Below, one piece after another: positions 19,565 to 29,417 of a stretch of DNA of 64,000 nt. The translations under genes were made by a program, and so were the position numbers. The notes beneath the pieces were generated by a model. That model saw nothing but the letters and a program-made list of their open reading frames with translations, did not search any database and had not been told where the DNA came from. Where the stretch lies: assembly GCA_963677605.2 (NCBI GenBank), contig CAXXDX010000006.1, positions 1,488,001 through 1,552,000 on the forward strand, written 5' to 3'. Source of the DNA: JAGLOK01 sp963677605 (GTDB lineage Bacteria; Bacillota; Clostridia; Christensenellales; UMGS416). How positions within the stretch are numbered: the stretch's first letter is position 1; every line of letters begins with the position of its first letter.

Positions 19565-20365
19565 TTATCCCTCTTCCTTCTTCATCAAAATTACCGGTCT
19601 TCTAATATATCTGAATGTAGGCGAAAAGCTTGTTACTGCGACTCCACCCCTACTTGATGAACAATGTGCAACAAGCGGTTTCCCGTCATTATCAAAACCT
19701 ACTATTACACCTACATGGTTGATTCCTGTTCCCGGTACTGCTTTAAATGCAAGATCACCTATTTGAGCTTCATACACAGGCACAGAATACTCCCACTGTT
19801 TATATGTGCTTGAGCCCAGATAATCGTGAACTATATCTTTTGATATTCCGCTGTTTATGAATATCCATGCTACATATCCGCTGCAATCCAGACCATAAGG
19901 TCGAAATGTTCCTGTTGTTGTACTTCCCGGGCTTGTTACTTCTTTCAAAGCTCCCCATTCAGGGCACATACCAACATTGTTATACTTACCTCCCCAGAAG
20001 TAAGTAATCTTTCCTATTAATGATTGAGCTATGTTCGGTATATTAGCCGACTTCATATATGTATCACTGGGGATACTACTTAATATATTGTTTATCTGTT
20101 CATTAGTAATTGATTGTGTGTTTCCACCTGAGCATGAAAAAAGAGCGGCATATTCACCGCTCATCATGTCATTTAGTACTTTTAATTGGTTATCATTAAA
20201 TTCAAACTCCTGCAGCATATCCTGATACGATAGGCATGTAACATATATATTCTTTATCCTGTACGGTTCAGGAGTTGGAGTAGGTGAAGGAGTTTCATAA
20301 TCATCAGGAGGATGTGGTGTTAATCTGTGGCGTGGGAGTTGGTATGGGAAGTGGGTATTTCTCAT
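19565..20365 (-). CDS. NlpC/P60 peptidoglycan hydrolase of the transfer machine, catalytic part (split)
   Basis: A 266-residue frame. The C-terminal half is an NlpC/P60 peptidase: catalytic Cys161 in LDCSGYVAWIF, His217 in NHVGVIVG and a third polar residue near His234. Element-encoded enzymes of this type (Tn916 Orf14/CwlT-like, playing the VirB1 role) open the wall for the mating channel. Its first 20 residues are out-of-frame sequence; the real continuation (DDYETPSPTPTPEPYR) joins the membrane-anchored frame upstream (20304-20840), which ends in PTPTPQINTTSS. I therefore read one membrane-anchored hydrolase of about 420 residues broken by a +1 shift near 20300-20310. Confidence 0.85.
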   Translation of the reverse strand: MRNTHFPYQLPRHRLTPHPPDDYETPSPTPTPEPYRIKNIYVTCLSYQDMLQEFEFNDNQLKVLNDMMSGEYAALFSCSGGNTQSITNEQINNILSSIPSDTYMKSANIPNIAQSLIGKITYFWGGKYNNVGMCPEWGALKEVTSPGSTTTGTFRPYGLDCSGYVAWIFINSGISKDIVHDYLGSSTYKQWEYSVPVYEAQIGDLAFKAVPGTGINHVGVIVGFDNDGKPLVAHCSSSRGGVAVTSFSPTFRYIRRPVILMKKEEG

Positions 20366-20840
20366 TATCCCACACTATTTCTATAATCTCAGTTTCGATA
20401 TAGTTCATCTGCCAATATAGTGATTCTAGTTCTTCTATTTTATCTTGAGCAAGAACTGCCACCTGCGATGCCTCTTCAGTTTCTAACATATTGTTATCCA
20501 CAGAAAACAAAGCAAGCACATGCCCTGCATTATTTATCTGTTCACCTTCACTGCCCATATATATTACATTTACTTCATTGACTTCATCGCTACTTTTTTC
20601 ATGCTCTATATTAGCCAACAACTCACCATATAGTTCATTCATTGTTTCGGTTATTGGTGTTTCAATATCTCCATCTTGTGATGTTCCGAATAGAATTGCA
20701 TATGGTGATGAGAGTATAACAAGGAGTAAAAAGAGTGGTATGGACAGGATTATGAGGATTTTTTGTCTTAGTTTCTTATCTGTTAATACTTTTTGAACCA
20801 CTGTAATAATTGCTTTAATTGTGGCTGGGTCTACTGCCAT
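20304..20840 (-). CDS. Membrane-anchor and stalk part of the split NlpC/P60 hydrolase
   Basis: A 178-residue frame from the ATG at 20840, chosen because AAGGAGG lies just upstream; an upstream in-frame codon at 20873 lies in a terminator stem. A cytoplasmic basic start (KVLTDKKLRQK) is followed by a transmembrane helix (about 32-56) and a mostly helical extracytoplasmic stalk (VLAQDKIEELESLYWQMNYIE). The end runs into a PTPTP linker and stops, whereas the +1 frame continues with PTPTPEP and the catalytic domain. Confidence 0.75.
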   Translation of the reverse strand: MAVDPATIKAIITVVQKVLTDKKLRQKILIILSIPLFLLLVILSSPYAILFGTSQDGDIETPITETMNELYGELLANIEHEKSSDEVNEVNVIYMGSEGEQINNAGHVLALFSVDNNMLETEEASQVAVLAQDKIEELESLYWQMNYIETEIIEIVWDNEKYPLPIPTPTPQINTTSS

Positions 20841-20856
20841 TTCTGCCTCCTTGTAT

Positions 20857-20884
20857 AAAAAAAGCACATACATATGTATGTGCT
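20857..20884 (-). terminator. Intrinsic terminator closing the rhamnoside cargo
   Basis: On the minus strand an 11-bp perfect stem (AGCACATACAT with ATGTATGTGCT) is followed by TTTTTTT, then the ribosome site and ATG (20840) of the hydrolase gene 17 bases beyond. No promoter fits in between. Confidence 0.85.
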
Positions 20885-20961
20885 AACTACGAATTATAAG
20901 TTGATGAAACATTCACCGTGCTTAATGCTTTGTTCTCGCGCCTTCAGAAATATTTTAGTTT

Positions 20962-21972
20962 TTATAGAAGAGTTTTAACACTGTTACGATAAATTATATC
21001 TACTCCAAGCATAGTTTTCATAATTTCTTTGTTTCTACCTTTAATAATATCAATAAGATTATCAACGGCGATATGTCCAAAGATTTTCTTATTAACTTTT
21101 ATAGTTGTAAGAGATGGTTCAATCATAGTACAAAAAGGCATATCATCAAATCCGATAACCGAAACCTGCTCAGGAGTTGAAATTGAAAATTCTTTTAATG
21201 CTTTAATTGCACCAATTGCTATAAGATCATTATCTGCCAAATATGCAGTAGCAAGACTGGGTTGCATCTGCAAATATTTTTTCATATCATTATATGCCTC
21301 TTTCATATTAGGCATTATTGGCACAACATACTCAGGGTTATATTTAATACTCTTTCTTTTAAGCGCTTTTTTATAGCCCTCAAATCTTTCAGTGAAATTT
21401 TGAATAGAAATAGAACTCTTTAGATAACCTATCTCTGTATGGCCATTTTCTATTAGGTAGTTTGTTCCTTTAAATGTGCCATCAGTGTTATCAATCACTA
21501 CACAGTTTACATTAACACCTATAAAATTACTATCTAGTAACAAGATTGGAATACCAAAATTAAGATAAGGAATTAAATCACTTTCTTCCATTTCTGTTCC
21601 CAGTAATATCAGTCCGTCAACAGATCGTCTTTTCGCATCATCTATTATGCTTTTTGCGTCAGAATTAACATTAGTATAAGTAATAACTAGTTTGAAAGAA
21701 CTATGTCTTGCTTCTCTTTCTATTCCTTCAATTAAGTCTTGAAAAAAAGGAGTATCATCAATTATTTTTGAGTTTTTCTTGTTAATAGTTAATTGAATAG
21801 TTCCCTCAACTGAACTATTTTTCTTAGATGTATTATACCCGTGATCTTTTGCGATTTTAAGTACTCTATTTCTTGTTGATTGACTAATACCTTGTCTATC
21901 ATTTAAGACCATAGAAACAGTTGAAGCTGAAACATCTGCTAACTTAGCAATTTCTTTTATAGTAACTGGCAA
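20962..21972 (-). CDS. LacI-family transcriptional regulator (rhamnoside operon, distal copy)
   Basis: A 336-residue LacI/GalR protein. The N-terminal helix-turn-helix reads TIKEIAKLADVSASTVSMVL and is followed by the hinge and a periplasmic-binding-like sensor domain (DGLILLGTEM ... TAYLADNDLIAIGAIKALKE ... VSVIGFDDMPF). I choose the TTG at 21972, which has GAGGGGAGG nine bases upstream and matches the family start, over the ATG eleven codons earlier. It is the last gene of the rhamnoside operon and is a clear paralogue of the LacI protein at 29767-30786 (shared motifs STVSMVLN, FF..LIEGIE, SVIGFDDMPF or SIVGFDDMPF). The ligand is presumably the imported sugar. Confidence 0.92.
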   Translation of the reverse strand: MPVTIKEIAKLADVSASTVSMVLNDRQGISQSTRNRVLKIAKDHGYNTSKKNSSVEGTIQLTINKKNSKIIDDTPFFQDLIEGIEREARHSSFKLVITYTNVNSDAKSIIDDAKRRSVDGLILLGTEMEESDLIPYLNFGIPILLLDSNFIGVNVNCVVIDNTDGTFKGTNYLIENGHTEIGYLKSSISIQNFTERFEGYKKALKRKSIKYNPEYVVPIMPNMKEAYNDMKKYLQMQPSLATAYLADNDLIAIGAIKALKEFSISTPEQVSVIGFDDMPFCTMIEPSLTTIKVNKKIFGHIAVDNLIDIIKGRNKEIMKTMLGVDIIYRNSVKTLL

Positions 21973-22037
21973 TTTGATAATCCTCCCCTCTAAAACAATT
22001 CTCATGGTTATCTATTTTAATGCAATGAAATAAACTC

Positions 22038-23336
22038 TTAACTTATATAGCTATACGACATTCCTTTATCTTTTAATTCAAGTGCCATATTTAATACAAG
22101 TATATTCCAGTTTAAAAATCCCTTATTCATTATCGGTTCACCTGTTTCTGGCGAATAGTATTCATGTAGAGATTTTGTATTCTCATAGTCTCTTCCAAGT
22201 AGGTTAAGAGTTTTCTTATATAATATTTCTGCTTCTTTTTTATATCCGTAATTCAGAAGACCTCTGAAAGTTACATAGTTAACAATTATCCAAATAGGTC
22301 CGAGCCAATTAGAAGGATTATTGGTTACATCCAGATTGTACATTTTTTCATCTTTGGCAAGTGCCCTTATTCCATATTCTGAGTTGAACGAATCATAATT
22401 GTTTAAGTGCCGCTTTAAAATATCTTCTGTCTGCTCATCAGTTGCAACACCGGTATAGATTGGTATGAATCCTGTCCATGTTTGTATTTTTATAGGTAAT
22501 GTGTTCCAAAAAACGCCTAATCCCTTATGGAACCAATCATAAGATCTAGTTTTAATATCAACATCTACAGAGTAAAAAAACCGATCTTTAGGATCATAAC
22601 ATTCGCTTTGGATTGCCTTTGATAAGTTTTTTGCTTTATCCTCATAATAAGTAGCTTTATCCATCTCACCAAGAGCCTTTAATATTTTTACCATCGCTTT
22701 TAATTCCATCACCATAAAAGCGTTTAAGAACACGTTAGCCGTTGAAAATCTTGGTCTTCCGAAGGTTGCTGGATCATTATCCATCCCTATCATTACATCA
22801 TCTGCCCAAACATAAAGACCGCATTTCTTGTTTAGATAAAATTTGTCATAACATTCAAAATACTTTTCAAGGTTTGTTATATAGTCGCCAAGCCATTTAA
22901 AATTGTTCATTAAACCGCTTACAAGGCATGCCTGCTGACATAGAAAAGGTTTATGCATATTAAGAATAACACCTTCTTTATGTTTTTTTATAAGGTAAGG
23001 TTCGCCTTTTAGTTCATCCTCATCATAAACATTTTTACTGGATACCATCATGGGAATATAGCCATCTTCAAGCTGAAAGTTGAAAAAATTCAACACATTG
23101 CCCTGTGCTCCTTCAACTAAACGCTTCTTGAAGTCCTCATCACCTGTTATTTCTTGATAGGCTGCTAACGAATAAACCGTCCAAAAAGAATCCCAATCCC
23201 ATAGGTTCCCTTCATAGACAGAACCCGGATCTATAAAAGGATACTTAAACCTATCGCTTGCAGGCTTAAACACTCTATCAACATTATTTTTAACGTATTT
23301 TAATATGTCATTATAGTACTTTGTTTCGTTTTTCAT
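22038..23336 (-). CDS. GH63/mannosylglycerate-hydrolase-like glycoside hydrolase
   Basis: A 432-residue cytoplasmic enzyme (no signal peptide) of the (alpha/alpha)6-barrel trehalase/GH63/MGH1 type. Motifs include LWDWDSFW, LEDGYIPMMV, SNWLGPIWIIVNY and LHEYYSPETGEP, the last two being the usual C-terminal signature with the presumed catalytic base in HEYYSPE. It would remove a glycosyl or mannosyl unit from a small imported glycoside; the exact sugar cannot be read. It lies 13 bases downstream of the GH78 gene in the same operon, so the two probably act in turn on one oligosaccharide. Confidence 0.82.
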   Translation of the reverse strand: MKNETKYYNDILKYVKNNVDRVFKPASDRFKYPFIDPGSVYEGNLWDWDSFWTVYSLAAYQEITGDEDFKKRLVEGAQGNVLNFFNFQLEDGYIPMMVSSKNVYDEDELKGEPYLIKKHKEGVILNMHKPFLCQQACLVSGLMNNFKWLGDYITNLEKYFECYDKFYLNKKCGLYVWADDVMIGMDNDPATFGRPRFSTANVFLNAFMVMELKAMVKILKALGEMDKATYYEDKAKNLSKAIQSECYDPKDRFFYSVDVDIKTRSYDWFHKGLGVFWNTLPIKIQTWTGFIPIYTGVATDEQTEDILKRHLNNYDSFNSEYGIRALAKDEKMYNLDVTNNPSNWLGPIWIIVNYVTFRGLLNYGYKKEAEILYKKTLNLLGRDYENTKSLHEYYSPETGEPIMNKGFLNWNILVLNMALELKDKGMSYSYIS

Positions 23337-23349
23337 TAATTATATCCTA

Positions 23350-26133
23350 TTATTTTATTGCATTTAGTTTGTTATTAAGTTCAATCTGAGCTTTGTCATC
23401 CATCACAACCATGCCTTGTTTTATAAAATCCAAAACACTCAGCTCTCCCGCAAACATCTCAAAAAGCATTACCTTTGAAAGTTCGGGTATATAACTATCA
23501 ACTATCTTTTTAGCTTCCATGTTTTCGCAAATTTCTCTCATCGATGAATCAATTCCAAACTTAACAGCGTATGATTGATCAGGCATATATTCATACTCGT
23601 ATTCACCGCTTTCAAGTTCCATAACTTTTTCGTATTCCGTTGCCAGAGCGTCTGGTAACTTAAGATAAGCTTTAGTGTTAAAAGGAACTTTGAAATAAAA
23701 TCTTAAAGAGCCGTCATTTTTAATTTCCCAGCTGCTTACTATCATACCTGCAGGAGACATGAATTCTACTTTAACATACCTCAACCTTTTGTCAGGTTGC
23801 GGCTCCAACCTAACGGTTTTAAACCCAGGATCCTCTTCAATAGGCTTAATTCCAGCAGAGTAAGTGTACATCCATTCCATTATAGATCCATAGGAATAGT
23901 GGTTAAACGAATTCATTCCTGTGTCACTTATACTGCCGTCGGGAAGTATAGAGTTCCATCTTTCCCAGATAGTTGTTGCACCCATTTTAACCTGATACAG
24001 CCAGCTAGGATAATCTGTGTTTGTCAGAAGACGGTATGATATATCATTGCTTCCATACTCGGACAATATTTTACAAAGGTACGGTGTTCCTACAAAACCA
24101 GTTCTGAGATGATAATTGCTGTCTTTGAGCTTCATTCTCAAATCGTATGCTATATGCTTTTTGTCATCTTCGGGAACAAGATCCATGTAAAGAGCTAATA
24201 CATGCGCAGTTTGCGTATTTACTGCCAATCGTCCTGAGGTAGTGAAATACTCCTTTCGTATCGCATCATACACTTCACTTGATAGTTCTTTATAATATTT
24301 TGCATCATCGTCCATTCCAAGAAGTTTTGCTGCTTTTGCCACAATGTTTGAAGAAAATCTATAAAATGCACTAGCAATATATGCTTTTTCCGTGCCTCCA
24401 AACCTGTTCATCCAGTCATCAACATCAAGGGACAACCAATCACCATAGTGGAAATCATTCGTCCACAGTCTGTTTCCTCCCGATAATTCATCACGGCTTT
24501 TTATATAATCAACCCAGCCTTTCATGCTGGAATATTGTCTTTCCAGAATACTAATGTCTCCATACCGGACATACATTCCCCATGGAATTATGACAGCTGC
24601 ATCGCCCCAAGCGCACGAACCGTTCTGTTTAACATCGTGAGCCGGTACAACAACAGGAACATTTCCACCTCTTGAGCTTTGTTCCTGCATAAGATCATAG
24701 CAGTATTTGTCAAAGAATGCGAAGACATCCATATTGAATGCAGCTGTTCCAAAAAACACCTGAGCATCTCCCGTCCAGCCCATTCTTTCGTCTCGTTGAG
24801 GACAATCAGTTGGTACATCCAGATAATTTCCTTTTTGTCCCCAAAGAGCATTCAAGAAAAGCCTGTTTACAAGCTCATTGCCAGTTTCAATTTTTCCCGT
24901 TTGCTCAATATCTGAATACAGCACGCATCCCGAAAAGTCATCTGGATTTACTTCCCCATACCACTTAATGAGTTTTACATATCTAAAGCCATAAAAGGTA
25001 AAATGCGGACGTACTTTCTTTCGCGTTCCATCGGAAACATATCTATACTCGCACAACGCAGTGCGAAGATTATCCCTATAAAAATTTCCAGCTTGCAGAA
25101 CCTCGCCAAACTGCATTATAGTTTCAAAACCTTCGGTTGAATTATTTTCAAACTCAAGCCATCCAACCATGTTTTGTCCCATGTCCAACACAGTTTCACC
25201 TTTGGGTGTTGTGATAACTTCTATTGGCTTAATTCTTTCTTTAACAACAATAGGCGGACTTTTTCTAGCTTCAAGTTTTCGTGTATCAATAGTAATAGGT
25301 TTAACAGGGTAAACCGTTGCATCAATAGAAGTTGCATCAAATATTTCACCATCAAAAATCCCACTGCTTATTATGCCTGATTTTTTAGCTCTCCATATTC
25401 CGGAACCTGTATTGAAGCTTCTAATTTCACCGTTTTTAAACTCAATAACTATTTCGCTGATTAAAGCAAATTTATCACCATACTGAAAATTTTCTTCTCT
25501 GTTAAGTCCGTATCTACCCTTATACCAACCATTTCCGAGCAACACTTCAAACCGATTATCACCATGTTTAAAGTATTCCGTTATATCATATGTTTGATAA
25601 GGAATCCATTTATCATATGCTGTAAGCCCTGGTGCCAACATCTCCCCGCTTACTTTCTTCCCATTAATTTTAAGCTCATACAAGCCAAGTCCACAGATAT
25701 ATATCCTTGCACATTTTATATCACTTTTAAGCGGTATATCACAAAACATTAAAGGATGAATTTCCGAGTCAAAATCCGGAGTTATCCATTCCGCTTTCCA
25801 CTCTTCATCCATTTTAGATGTTTCAAACCAAGCCGTTTCACTAAATTCTGACGGTTTTCCATCACACCATATTTTTACTCTCCAATAGTAACGTGTTCTT
25901 GGTAATAATATAATGTCAACTGGATAGCAGATACTATTAGCATCACAATCTTTTCCACTGTCAAAGACAATATCACTAAAGGTCTCGCTAAAAGCAACCT
26001 GTATCTGTGCAGCACCCTGAAACTTGGCTTTATCACATTCTGATATCCACGAAAGCCTTGGTTTGTAGCCCAGAGAAAAACCGAGCGGATTTACCAGCCT
26101 GTTCGTTTTTAAGCATATTATTTTAATTTCCAT
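23350..26133 (-). CDS. GH78 alpha-L-rhamnosidase
   Basis: A 927-residue intracellular alpha-L-rhamnosidase. The N-terminal part has the RhaA_N and Ig-like domains (RLVNPLGF, RYYWRVKIW, EWKAEWIT) followed by beta domains (about 120-400), and the (alpha/alpha)6 catalytic barrel starts at about 425. The hallmark segment DCPQRDERMGWTGD (443-456) contains the general-acid region, and the C-terminal beta domain (about 770-850) reads AGIKPIEEDPGFKTVRLEPQ. It releases terminal L-rhamnose from glycosides or pectic and plant-derived fragments. The lack of a signal peptide and the upstream ABC importer mean it works on imported oligosaccharides. Length is normal for the family, with about 70 extra C-terminal residues. 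Confidence 0.93.
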   Translation of the reverse strand: MEIKIICLKTNRLVNPLGFSLGYKPRLSWISECDKAKFQGAAQIQVAFSETFSDIVFDSGKDCDANSICYPVDIILLPRTRYYWRVKIWCDGKPSEFSETAWFETSKMDEEWKAEWITPDFDSEIHPLMFCDIPLKSDIKCARIYICGLGLYELKINGKKVSGEMLAPGLTAYDKWIPYQTYDITEYFKHGDNRFEVLLGNGWYKGRYGLNREENFQYGDKFALISEIVIEFKNGEIRSFNTGSGIWRAKKSGIISSGIFDGEIFDATSIDATVYPVKPITIDTRKLEARKSPPIVVKERIKPIEVITTPKGETVLDMGQNMVGWLEFENNSTEGFETIMQFGEVLQAGNFYRDNLRTALCEYRYVSDGTRKKVRPHFTFYGFRYVKLIKWYGEVNPDDFSGCVLYSDIEQTGKIETGNELVNRLFLNALWGQKGNYLDVPTDCPQRDERMGWTGDAQVFFGTAAFNMDVFAFFDKYCYDLMQEQSSRGGNVPVVVPAHDVKQNGSCAWGDAAVIIPWGMYVRYGDISILERQYSSMKGWVDYIKSRDELSGGNRLWTNDFHYGDWLSLDVDDWMNRFGGTEKAYIASAFYRFSSNIVAKAAKLLGMDDDAKYYKELSSEVYDAIRKEYFTTSGRLAVNTQTAHVLALYMDLVPEDDKKHIAYDLRMKLKDSNYHLRTGFVGTPYLCKILSEYGSNDISYRLLTNTDYPSWLYQVKMGATTIWERWNSILPDGSISDTGMNSFNHYSYGSIMEWMYTYSAGIKPIEEDPGFKTVRLEPQPDKRLRYVKVEFMSPAGMIVSSWEIKNDGSLRFYFKVPFNTKAYLKLPDALATEYEKVMELESGEYEYEYMPDQSYAVKFGIDSSMREICENMEAKKIVDSYIPELSKVMLFEMFAGELSVLDFIKQGMVVMDDKAQIELNNKLNAIK

Positions 26134-26146
26134 TTACTATACCGTA

Positions 26147-26983
26147 TTAACCTTTAACGGCACCGCTTGTCATTCCTTCAATAACCATTTTGTTCATAGT
26201 AATATAGACAAGAAGTGTGGGCATAACACTTATGGCTATGCAGGCAAATATCGCTCCCCAGTTTCTATTGCCATACATATCCGAAAAGTATAACAGTCCC
26301 GTTTGCACAGTCTTCAAATTGGAATTTGAGATGAACGTCATTGCAAACATTAGGTCATTCCATCTGAAGTAAAACTGAATAACTCCTACAGTAACTATCC
26401 CTGTTTTCATCAACGGAAATACAATCCTCGTGATAATCTGGTATAAAGAGGCACCATCAATAACGGCCGCTTCCAAAATTTCATCTTGCAGAGCATATAA
26501 GTATCCTTTCAGCAGGAATATAGATAACGGCAATCCAAATGCAACATACGTTATTATAAGACTCCACCTTGTATCCAATATATTGGTTGTGTTGTACATC
26601 ATATATAGTGGAATAAGAACTACAGCAGTAGGGATCATTATGCCGCTTAAAAATATCTTCAAAACAAAATCTTTGAGCTTCCATTTCATTTTTGTGAGCG
26701 CAAATGAAGCTACTGTACTTAATACAATAATAAAGAATAAAGATACTAAAGTAACTATAGCGCTGTTTTTAAAATAGATGTTCATTTTACCGCGATACCA
26801 TGCTTCCACATAGTTACTGAAGTCAGGATTTCTTGGGAGGGCATATGAAGCAGTAAGATTGAATTCTTGAGTTGGCTTTACAGAACTCATTAAAATCCAA
26901 AATATCGGATACAGTTCTATAAATAGAAATAATAATATAAGAAATTTTCCTATTATAGCAGAGAACTTTTTTTGTTTTGCCAT
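26147..26983 (-). CDS. ABC sugar transporter permease (MalG/CUT1 type)
   Basis: A 278-residue inner-membrane permease with six predicted helices and the CUT1 EAA loop (EILEAAVIDGASLYQIITRIVFPLMK); it ends in EGMTSGAVKG as is typical of MalG-like subunits. The start is the ATG at 26983, because CGGAGGAG lies just upstream; this overlaps the partner permease by 31 bases. No ATPase gene is in the operon, so a shared MsmK-type ATPase from the chromosome would power it, as is usual for such importers. Confidence 0.92.
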   Translation of the reverse strand: MAKQKKFSAIIGKFLILLFLFIELYPIFWILMSSVKPTQEFNLTASYALPRNPDFSNYVEAWYRGKMNIYFKNSAIVTLVSLFFIIVLSTVASFALTKMKWKLKDFVLKIFLSGIMIPTAVVLIPLYMMYNTTNILDTRWSLIITYVAFGLPLSIFLLKGYLYALQDEILEAAVIDGASLYQIITRIVFPLMKTGIVTVGVIQFYFRWNDLMFAMTFISNSNLKTVQTGLLYFSDMYGNRNWGAIFACIAISVMPTLLVYITMNKMVIEGMTSGAVKG

Positions 26984-27885
26984 TCGAAATCTCCTCCGTT
27001 CTTTCTGTCTTTGCCCAGCTTGCTGATTATCAACGTCACAACAAGGCATTGCAATAATATGAAAATTGCTATAGCACTTGCATACCCGTATTCATTAAAT
27101 AGGAAAGCATTTCTATACATATTCATAGTCATAGATGTAGTAGCATTGCCCGGTCCGCCCTTTGTTAGCGCTTGGGCTGATACAAACAGTTTTATTGTTC
27201 CTGTAAAACTAAACACTACGCATGTAACCATTATTGTCTTAATAGATGGGAATATTATATGTTCAAACAGTTTAAATCCATGTGCTCCATCAATTCTCGC
27301 CGCTTCTATCATTTCGGCAGGTATATCAACCAGCGCTCCGTATATTATTACTGTATAAAAGCCTATTGCCGTCCAAATATCCATTACACATAAAGCAGCA
27401 AAAGCAGTATTAGACATTCCTAACCAAGGTGTAATAAACTGTTCCAATCCCACTACATCCAAAAGTGAATTAAAAAGCCCATAATTAGGAGTAATTTCAT
27501 ACATCTTTGCAAACATTTGTGCTACTGCAACCGCAGGAAGTATAGTAGGTATAAAAACAATTGTTCTGGCTAGAGTTTTGAATCTTTTAACACTGAAATG
27601 CATCATCAATGCAACTAAAAGTCCAAATAAAATCTGTCCAGGTGTAACAACTGCAATGTATTTCCAGTTCATAGCGATTGAGTCTACTGTAGCATCGTTT
27701 TTAAACATATCTGCATAGTTTTTTAATCCAACGAAGCTAAATTTCAATCCTGGTGTGCCTGAGAATAGCGAATATACAAAAGTCCATATAATCGGCACAA
27801 AAATAACAAGCAGAAAGATAATTAAAGCCGGTAAAACCATTATCAAAATTGCTTTTTTATTACCCAGTACTTTTTCCAAGTTCAT
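26953..27885 (-). CDS. ABC sugar transporter permease (MalF/UgpA type)
   Basis: A 310-residue permease with six predicted helices and the EAA loop (EMIEAARIDGAHGFKLFEHIIFPSIK). It pairs with the MalG-type subunit encoded next and receives substrate from the lipoprotein encoded upstream. The start has GAAGGGGG upstream. A perfect hairpin lies between it and the binding-protein gene, the usual way to make more binding protein than channel. Confidence 0.92.
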   Translation of the reverse strand: MNLEKVLGNKKAILIMVLPALIIFLLVIFVPIIWTFVYSLFSGTPGLKFSFVGLKNYADMFKNDATVDSIAMNWKYIAVVTPGQILFGLLVALMMHFSVKRFKTLARTIVFIPTILPAVAVAQMFAKMYEITPNYGLFNSLLDVVGLEQFITPWLGMSNTAFAALCVMDIWTAIGFYTVIIYGALVDIPAEMIEAARIDGAHGFKLFEHIIFPSIKTIMVTCVVFSFTGTIKLFVSAQALTKGGPGNATTSMTMNMYRNAFLFNEYGYASAIAIFILLQCLVVTLIISKLGKDRKNGGDFEWQNKKSSLL

Positions 27886-27900
27886 TCCCCCTTCATTTGA

Positions 27901-27931
27901 AAAGAAAGGTGCTGAATCAGCACCTTTCTTT
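27901..27931 (-). terminator. Intercistronic hairpin between binding protein and permease
   Basis: A perfect 15-bp inverted repeat (AAAGAAAGGTGCTGA and its complement, one base between) followed on the minus strand by TTTC. It probably acts as a partial terminator or a 3'-protecting stem that raises the binding-protein level. Confidence 0.75.
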
Positions 27932-27945
27932 AGATTAATCGAAGT

Positions 27946-29319
27946 TTATCTGTTCCTAGTTGCTGAATCTTCAAGTTGTTGCATATATTCTTCAGGTGTC
28001 ATTTCACCAGTGTAAAGTGATGCAATGTTATCCTGTGCAAGAGTTGAAGTTTCACTGTCCATTTTTGCTTCAAACCAAAGGAATGAGCCAGTAGCTCCCT
28101 TAAGAGCATCTGCTACAAGCTGTGTATAATATGTTGTGTCTTCAGGCATTTCTGAGATTGAGAATCCTTTAAACGAACCTTGTGTCTGCATTGCAAAATC
28201 ACCAAGTTTCGGGAAAACGTATTTCATCCAATCGCCTACTGCTTCATCATATTTGTCAGCAGAGAACATCAGTATGTTTCCGCAGTTCATCGAATAATCA
28301 CCCAATGTGCTTGAATCATCTACCAATGGAACATTGAAGAAACCAATGCCTTCAGGACCTGCAGTATTATCTTCAGTATTGTTGAGATTTCCTGTAAACC
28401 ATGAACCATTATATAAAATAGCTGCCTGTCCATTCATAAGCATGGATGCTGCAGTACCATAATCAATAGTGTTCATTCCTACTGCAAAGTATTCTTTTGA
28501 AGCCATGTCAGCAAACATCTGAGCTGCTGCTACATACTCAGGATCTGTAAAATGTGCTTCACCAGACATAGCATTTGCTAAAGCATCAAGACCGATCGAG
28601 CGAACTACATAGGAGTTAAGAACACGAGTCATAGGCCATTTGTCTGCTCCGCCTTGAACAATAGGAGTAATTCCAGCAGATTTCAAAGTATCACATACAG
28701 ACATGAATTCATCCCATGTCTCAGGAACTTTCGTTATACCAGCCTGTTCAAACAATGCTTTATTATACCAATATCCTTCAACATTTAATCCTAAAGGAAC
28801 ATCATATAAACCTTTGCCATCAACTAAAGTAGTTAGCAGGCTTACTGCACCATCATCAAGGCAATCTCTGATACCAAGCTCTGTAAATGTCTTATCCACA
28901 TCAATTATCTGGCCTGAATCAATAACAGCTTTAAGTCTTACACCTGATTCATAAGTTACTATTTCAGGAAGGTCATTACTTGACATAAGAATAGTTACTT
29001 TTTGATCAATTGAAGTAATGTCAACATACTCTACTTCTAAAGAAAATCCTTCAACTGTTTCAGCATATTCTTTTGAAAGTTCATTCAACAGCCATGCATT
29101 GGAGTTTGGATCTTCATGGTCCCAAATTGATAAGAATTTGATTGTTCTGGACTGGAACACCTCAGCTTCTTCACCCTGTTCTTCAGTTTTGCTTTCTGTC
29201 TCCTTAGTGGCTTTTGTATCTTCACCAGATGTCGCTGTGTCTTCTGCAGGTTTGCATCCTGCAAAAACAGCTACTATGATAAGTACAAATGCAACCAACA
29301 TAATTATTTTTTTCTTCAT
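27946..29319 (-). CDS. Sugar-binding lipoprotein of the rhamnoside importer
   Basis: A 457-residue family-1 extracellular solute-binding protein. The lipobox is VFAGC (Cys21), followed by an acidic Thr/Glu-rich linker (to about 55). The core has the usual features: IKFLSIWDHEDPNSN, LPEIVTYESG, GLYDVPLGLNVEGYWYNKALFEQAGI and a membrane-distal C-terminal lobe. It captures an oligosaccharide outside the cell for the two permeases downstream. AAGGGG precedes the ATG. First gene of the operon. Confidence 0.93.
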   Translation of the reverse strand: MKKKIIMLVAFVLIIVAVFAGCKPAEDTATSGEDTKATKETESKTEEQGEEAEVFQSRTIKFLSIWDHEDPNSNAWLLNELSKEYAETVEGFSLEVEYVDITSIDQKVTILMSSNDLPEIVTYESGVRLKAVIDSGQIIDVDKTFTELGIRDCLDDGAVSLLTTLVDGKGLYDVPLGLNVEGYWYNKALFEQAGITKVPETWDEFMSVCDTLKSAGITPIVQGGADKWPMTRVLNSYVVRSIGLDALANAMSGEAHFTDPEYVAAAQMFADMASKEYFAVGMNTIDYGTAASMLMNGQAAILYNGSWFTGNLNNTEDNTAGPEGIGFFNVPLVDDSSTLGDYSMNCGNILMFSADKYDEAVGDWMKYVFPKLGDFAMQTQGSFKGFSISEMPEDTTYYTQLVADALKGATGSFLWFEAKMDSETSTLAQDNIASLYTGEMTPEEYMQQLEDSATRNR

Positions 29320-29417
29320 GCGTTCCCCTTTCGTTTTGTCAATATTCAGTATTTATACTTCATGAAAGAATTCATCTTCAAAAAGCATTTTAATATTGAC
29401 ACAATTGATTATTTTCT

